Shown here in pieces: positions 7,567-9,418 of a DNA stretch of 9,418 nucleotides. The notes beneath the pieces were generated by a model. It worked only from the letters and a program-made list of their open reading frames with translations. It did not search any database and was not told the origin of the DNA. Made by a program: the position numbers and the translations under genes. Positions within the stretch are counted from its first letter, which is position 1. The number at the start of each line of letters is the position of its first letter. Source of the DNA: Arcobacter sp. (lineage in GTDB: Bacteria > Campylobacterota > Campylobacteria > Campylobacterales > Arcobacteraceae). Location of the stretch: positions 1 through 9,418 of the forward strand of contig JADGEG010000070.1 in the NCBI GenBank assembly GCA_016744485.1, in the 5' to 3' direction.

Positions 7567-7639
7567 CCTTTTATTTTTTAAAGTTTTTTGAATGAATCAG
7601 TAAAATTTGTATGAAAAATTTAAAATACTTTGAATAATT

Positions 7640-7667
7640 AAGTTTTAGGACTAAAAATCTTTATTTT
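7640..7667 (+). terminator. Weak candidate terminator hairpin downstream of leuB
   Basis: TTTTA (7643-7647) and TAAAA (7652-7656) pair around a GGAC loop. AAG (7640-7642) can extend the stem with CTT (7659-7661) past a two-base bulge, and TATTTT follows. The stem is almost all A-T pairs, so its stability is low. It is placed as expected for ending the leuD-leuB transcript, about 75 bases after the stop, but it may be chance in such AT-rich sequence. Confidence 0.25.
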
Positions 7668-7732
7668 ATACTTTTAGGGTACCTATGTCTAGTTTTTGAT
7701 GTCAGTAATAAATGTATATTTATAAAAAATTA

Positions 7733-7741
7733 TGTTAAGAT
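7733..7741 (+). promoter_or_regulatory. Possible extended -10 element for the DHH-Nudix pair
   Basis: TGTTAAGAT combines TGN with a TAAGAT hexamer about 32 bases before the chosen start codon, resembling the element proposed for leuD. An alternative -10, TATACT, lies at 7667-7672 and would give a leader of roughly 95 bases that includes the GGGTACC palindrome. I cannot decide between them from sequence. Confidence 0.35.
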
Positions 7742-7762
7742 TAGTTTATCTATTAAAATTAT

Positions 7763-7766
7763 GGAG
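7763..7766 (+). promoter_or_regulatory. Ribosome binding site that sets the DHH gene start
   Basis: GGAG lies six bases before the ATG at 7773. It overlaps the in-frame ATG at 7761, which itself has no purine-rich site upstream, so 7773 is the better start. Confidence 0.75.
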
Positions 7767-7772
7767 TTTTAT

Positions 7773-8702
7773 ATGTCAAATAAAAAATATAGATTAGTTA
7801 CTAGAAGTGATATGGATGGTTTAGTATGTGGAACATTATTAAAATATCTAGAAATTATAGATGAAATAACTTTTGTTCATCCAAAAGATATGCAAGATGG
7901 TAAAATCAAAATCACATCTAATGATATTACAACTAATTTACCTTATGTTGATGGTGTTCACTTATCATTTGACCATCATTTTAGTGAGAGCTTAAGAAAC
8001 GATAAAAAAGATAATCATATAATAGATGTTGATGCACCAAGTGCAGCTGAAGTTGTATATCAATACTATAAAAAAGATAAAAATTTTCCGAATAACTTTC
8101 AAGTTATTTTAGATGCTGCAAATAAAGCAGATTCTGCTGATTTTTCAAAAGAGGAAATATTAAATCCAAAAGATTGGACTTTACTTAGTTTTTTAATGGA
8201 TTCAAGAACAGGGTTAGGAAGATTTAGAGACTTTACTGTTTCAAATTATCAGCTTATGTTAAATTTAATTGATTATTGTGCGAACCATAACATCGATGAT
8301 ATTCTTAATTTGGCTGATGTAAAAGAAAGAGTAAATTTATACTTTAAGTATCAAGAAGAATTTAAAGAACAATTAATAAGATGTACGACAGTTTATGATA
8401 ATTTAATTGTAATAGACTATAGAAATGAAGAGATAATTTATCCAGGTAATAGATTTTTAATTTATGCTATGTATCCAGATGCTAATATTTCTATTCATCA
8501 AGTTTGGGGAAGAGATAGACAGAATATCGTTTTTAGTACGGGGAAGTCTATCATAAATAAATCTTCAAGTACAAATATAGGTGAGCTTATGTTAAAACAC
8601 GGTGGTGGTGGGCATAAAGCTGCTGGTGGTTGTCAAGTTTGTATTGAAGATGCACCTGATGTATTAAATAATATAATTAAAACCATTAATAAAGATGGCT
8701 AA
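7773..8702 (+). CDS. DHH/DHHA1 family phosphoesterase
   Basis: This 309-residue protein has the two-domain layout of DHH-superfamily phosphoesterases: manganese-type hydrolases that include NrnA nanoRNase/pAp phosphatases, RecJ and exopolyphosphatases. The N-terminal domain has motif I as TRSDMDG (10-16, Asp 13 and Asp 15), the eponymous DHH (67-69, in SFDHHF), and a further acidic candidate ligand near Asp 120 (NKADSAD). The C-terminal DHHA1 domain carries HGGGGHKAAGG (276-286), the substrate-binding glycine-rich loop. Motif I has Arg where many relatives have His before the first Asp. Proteins like this are often labelled exopolyphosphatase, but sequence alone cannot tell the substrate: short RNA, pAp, cyclic dinucleotide products or polyphosphate are all possible. 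No transmembrane segment is visible. It starts at 7773 because of GGAG at 7763-7766. A Nudix hydrolase gene follows 35 bases later, probably co-transcribed. Confidence 0.85.
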   Translation: MSNKKYRLVTRSDMDGLVCGTLLKYLEIIDEITFVHPKDMQDGKIKITSNDITTNLPYVDGVHLSFDHHFSESLRNDKKDNHIIDVDAPSAAEVVYQYYKKDKNFPNNFQVILDAANKADSADFSKEEILNPKDWTLLSFLMDSRTGLGRFRDFTVSNYQLMLNLIDYCANHNIDDILNLADVKERVNLYFKYQEEFKEQLIRCTTVYDNLIVIDYRNEEIIYPGNRFLIYAMYPDANISIHQVWGRDRQNIVFSTGKSIINKSSSTNIGELMLKHGGGGHKAAGGCQVCIEDAPDVLNNIIKTINKDG

Positions 8703-8737
8703 GTTAAAGAATAAATATTATAAATAATTAAGGCAAT

Positions 8738-9355
8738 ATGAATAAAAAAGAACTAAAAAAACTAATGTCAAATCTTCCTTTAACTCCTGGTATTATGGGA
8801 AGATCTCTATATTTTAATTCTGCTGTTTTAATTCCTTTAGTAAAAATTAAAAGAGAATATTTTATTTTATTTCAAAAAAGAGCAAAATACATAAGACAAG
8901 GTGGTGATATATGTTTTCCTGGCGGTGCTTATGAAGAACTTGATAAAAACTTTGAACAAACTGCTTTGAGAGAAACTAAAGAAGAATTAGGGATTAAAAA
9001 AAAACATATTAAAATTATTGGAAAACTTGATACTTATGTTGCCCCAATTGGAGCAATTATTGAACCAATTATTGGAATATTGAAAAAATCAACTTTAAAA
9101 AAAATTATTATAGATAAAAATGAAGTAGAAAAGACTATTTTAATTCCTTTAAAGTTTTTTGAAAATTATAAAGCAAAAATATATACTTTAAAGCATGAAA
9201 TACATCCTTTTTCTATAGATGAAAATGGCAATAAAGAAATACACCTACCAGTTGATGAACTAAAGCTACCCCAAACTTATCAAAAATCTTGGGGAAATAA
9301 ATCTCATAAAGTTTGGGTATATAAATATAAAAATAATGTTCTGGTTACTGGTTAA
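8738..9355 (+). CDS. Nudix hydrolase, CoA-pyrophosphatase type
   Basis: The 205-residue protein contains a Nudix box at about 62-86, seen as FPGGAYEELD followed by TALRETKEELGI (75-86), with the metal-binding REtkEE core intact. Just upstream is the segment FILFQKRAKYIRQGGDICF (42-60), which matches the signature (LLTkRs-x-xlR-x-x-x-G-x-x-xFPGG) that marks the CoA-pyrophosphatase branch (NudL, Pcd1 and NUDT7 type). Such enzymes cleave CoA or its derivatives to 3',5'-ADP and 4'-phosphopantetheine. The length is close to that of bacterial NudL (about 190-200). The region after the box (TYVAPIGAIIEPIIGIL, 99-115) also fits, since this branch usually has a conserved segment on the pattern of S.x.x.V.x.P.x.V there. 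The start has AAGG at 8730-8733, four bases before the ATG. The gene follows the DHH gene by 35 bases. Its stop overlaps the end of an opposing reading frame by four bases. The substrate is a family-level inference. Confidence 0.87.
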   Translation: MNKKELKKLMSNLPLTPGIMGRSLYFNSAVLIPLVKIKREYFILFQKRAKYIRQGGDICFPGGAYEELDKNFEQTALRETKEELGIKKKHIKIIGKLDTYVAPIGAIIEPIIGILKKSTLKKIIIDKNEVEKTILIPLKFFENYKAKIYTLKHEIHPFSIDENGNKEIHLPVDELKLPQTYQKSWGNKSHKVWVYKYKNNVLVTG

Positions 9356-9418
9356 TTGTTGTTGGTTATTTCTTGAAAAAATCTACTTTCTTCCAAAACC
9401 CATTGTTTTCTTGTTGAA
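9352..9418 (-). CDS. C-terminal end of an unidentified minus-strand gene (partial)
   Basis: Reading the minus strand from the right edge, one frame is open for 21 codons and ends in TAA at 9354-9352. The translation includes QWVLEESRFFQE and ends in three Asn, a composition (Trp, Phe, charged residues) more like a protein C-terminus than random AT-rich sequence. A second minus-strand frame stops earlier, at TAG, and looks less protein-like. The stop overlaps that of the Nudix gene by four bases, giving a compact tail-to-tail junction like the one at 3327-3355. Too little is visible to name a product. Confidence 0.5.
   Translation of the reverse strand, partial: STRKQWVLEESRFFQEITNNN

Larger units (their letters stand above)
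7567..7772. other. AT-rich intergenic region between leuB and the DHH gene
   Basis: This is the longest gap in the window. It has no credible open reading frame; the longest ATG-led stretch I saw, at 7611, encodes only eight residues and lacks a ribosome binding site. It contains a small hairpin (7640-7661), a second TTTTAG copy and a short palindrome (7675-7685), and a possible extended -10 element (7733-7741). A small patch of higher GC (GGGTACC) stands out from the very AT-rich surroundings. A small RNA or leader regulatory element cannot be excluded, but nothing here matches a riboswitch I recognise. Confidence 0.6.

Noticed and set aside
7569..7589. CTTT...AAAG followed by six T directly after leuB
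   Set aside because: The stem is only four base pairs with an eight-base loop, too weak to call a terminator.
7611..7637. Possible eight-residue leader peptide (MKNLKYFE)
   Set aside because: There is no ribosome binding site, no run of regulatory codons and no convincing attenuator directly after it; chance in AT-rich sequence.
7761..7772. Longer DHH gene start at 7761
   Set aside because: No purine-rich site lies upstream, and the GGAG just after this ATG is correctly placed for the ATG at 7773.
1..9418. CRISPR, tRNA, rRNA, insertion sequence, phage or defence gene
   Set aside because: I saw no regularly spaced repeats, cloverleaf-like GC-rich segments, transposase or integrase motifs, or toxin-antitoxin-like gene pairs; nearly all of the window is accounted for by housekeeping genes.

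Overview
The window reads as ordinary chromosomal, housekeeping DNA from a very AT-rich bacterium of the Campylobacterota, most likely an Arcobacter-type organism. The pointers are the strong A/T bias, the Asn/Lys/Ile-rich proteins, the divergent N-terminus of the primary sigma factor, and a hemL gene overlapped by an AtpZ/AtpI-type membrane protein gene. The lineage call is inference from protein recognition, not from a search. I see no mobile element, CRISPR array, tRNA, rRNA or phage gene.

Left part, plus strand (1-3355): the 3' end of rmuC (the start lies outside the window), then hemL (glutamate-1-semialdehyde aminomutase, tetrapyrrole synthesis), then a small two-helix AtpZ/AtpI-like protein, then a four-helix membrane protein of unknown function. 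The last three genes overlap each other by 8-11 bases, so they form a tight, probably translationally coupled unit.

Middle, minus strand (5841 down to 3327): rpoD, the housekeeping sigma factor (608 residues), followed one base after its stop codon by an unrecognised 228-residue protein. The 3' end of that gene overlaps the end of the left-hand operon tail to tail by 29 bases.

Right part, plus strand (5997-9355): a 155-base divergent promoter region separates rpoD from leuD-leuB, which encode the small subunit of isopropylmalate isomerase and 3-isopropylmalate dehydrogenase of leucine synthesis. The two overlap by 8 bases; leuA and leuC are not in the window. After a 206-base AT-rich gap with small inverted repeats come a DHH/DHHA1-family phosphoesterase and a Nudix hydrolase of the CoA-pyrophosphatase type, 35 bases apart. 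The last 67 bases appear to hold the C-terminal end of another gene on the minus strand.

I did not find an obviously new system. The observations most worth following are the possible functional link between the DHH phosphoesterase and the CoA-pyrophosphatase-like Nudix enzyme, the unknown gene coupled to rpoD, and the inverted repeats between leuB and the DHH gene. Two gene starts (leuB and the DHH gene) were moved inward from the longest reading frame because of clear ribosome binding sites.
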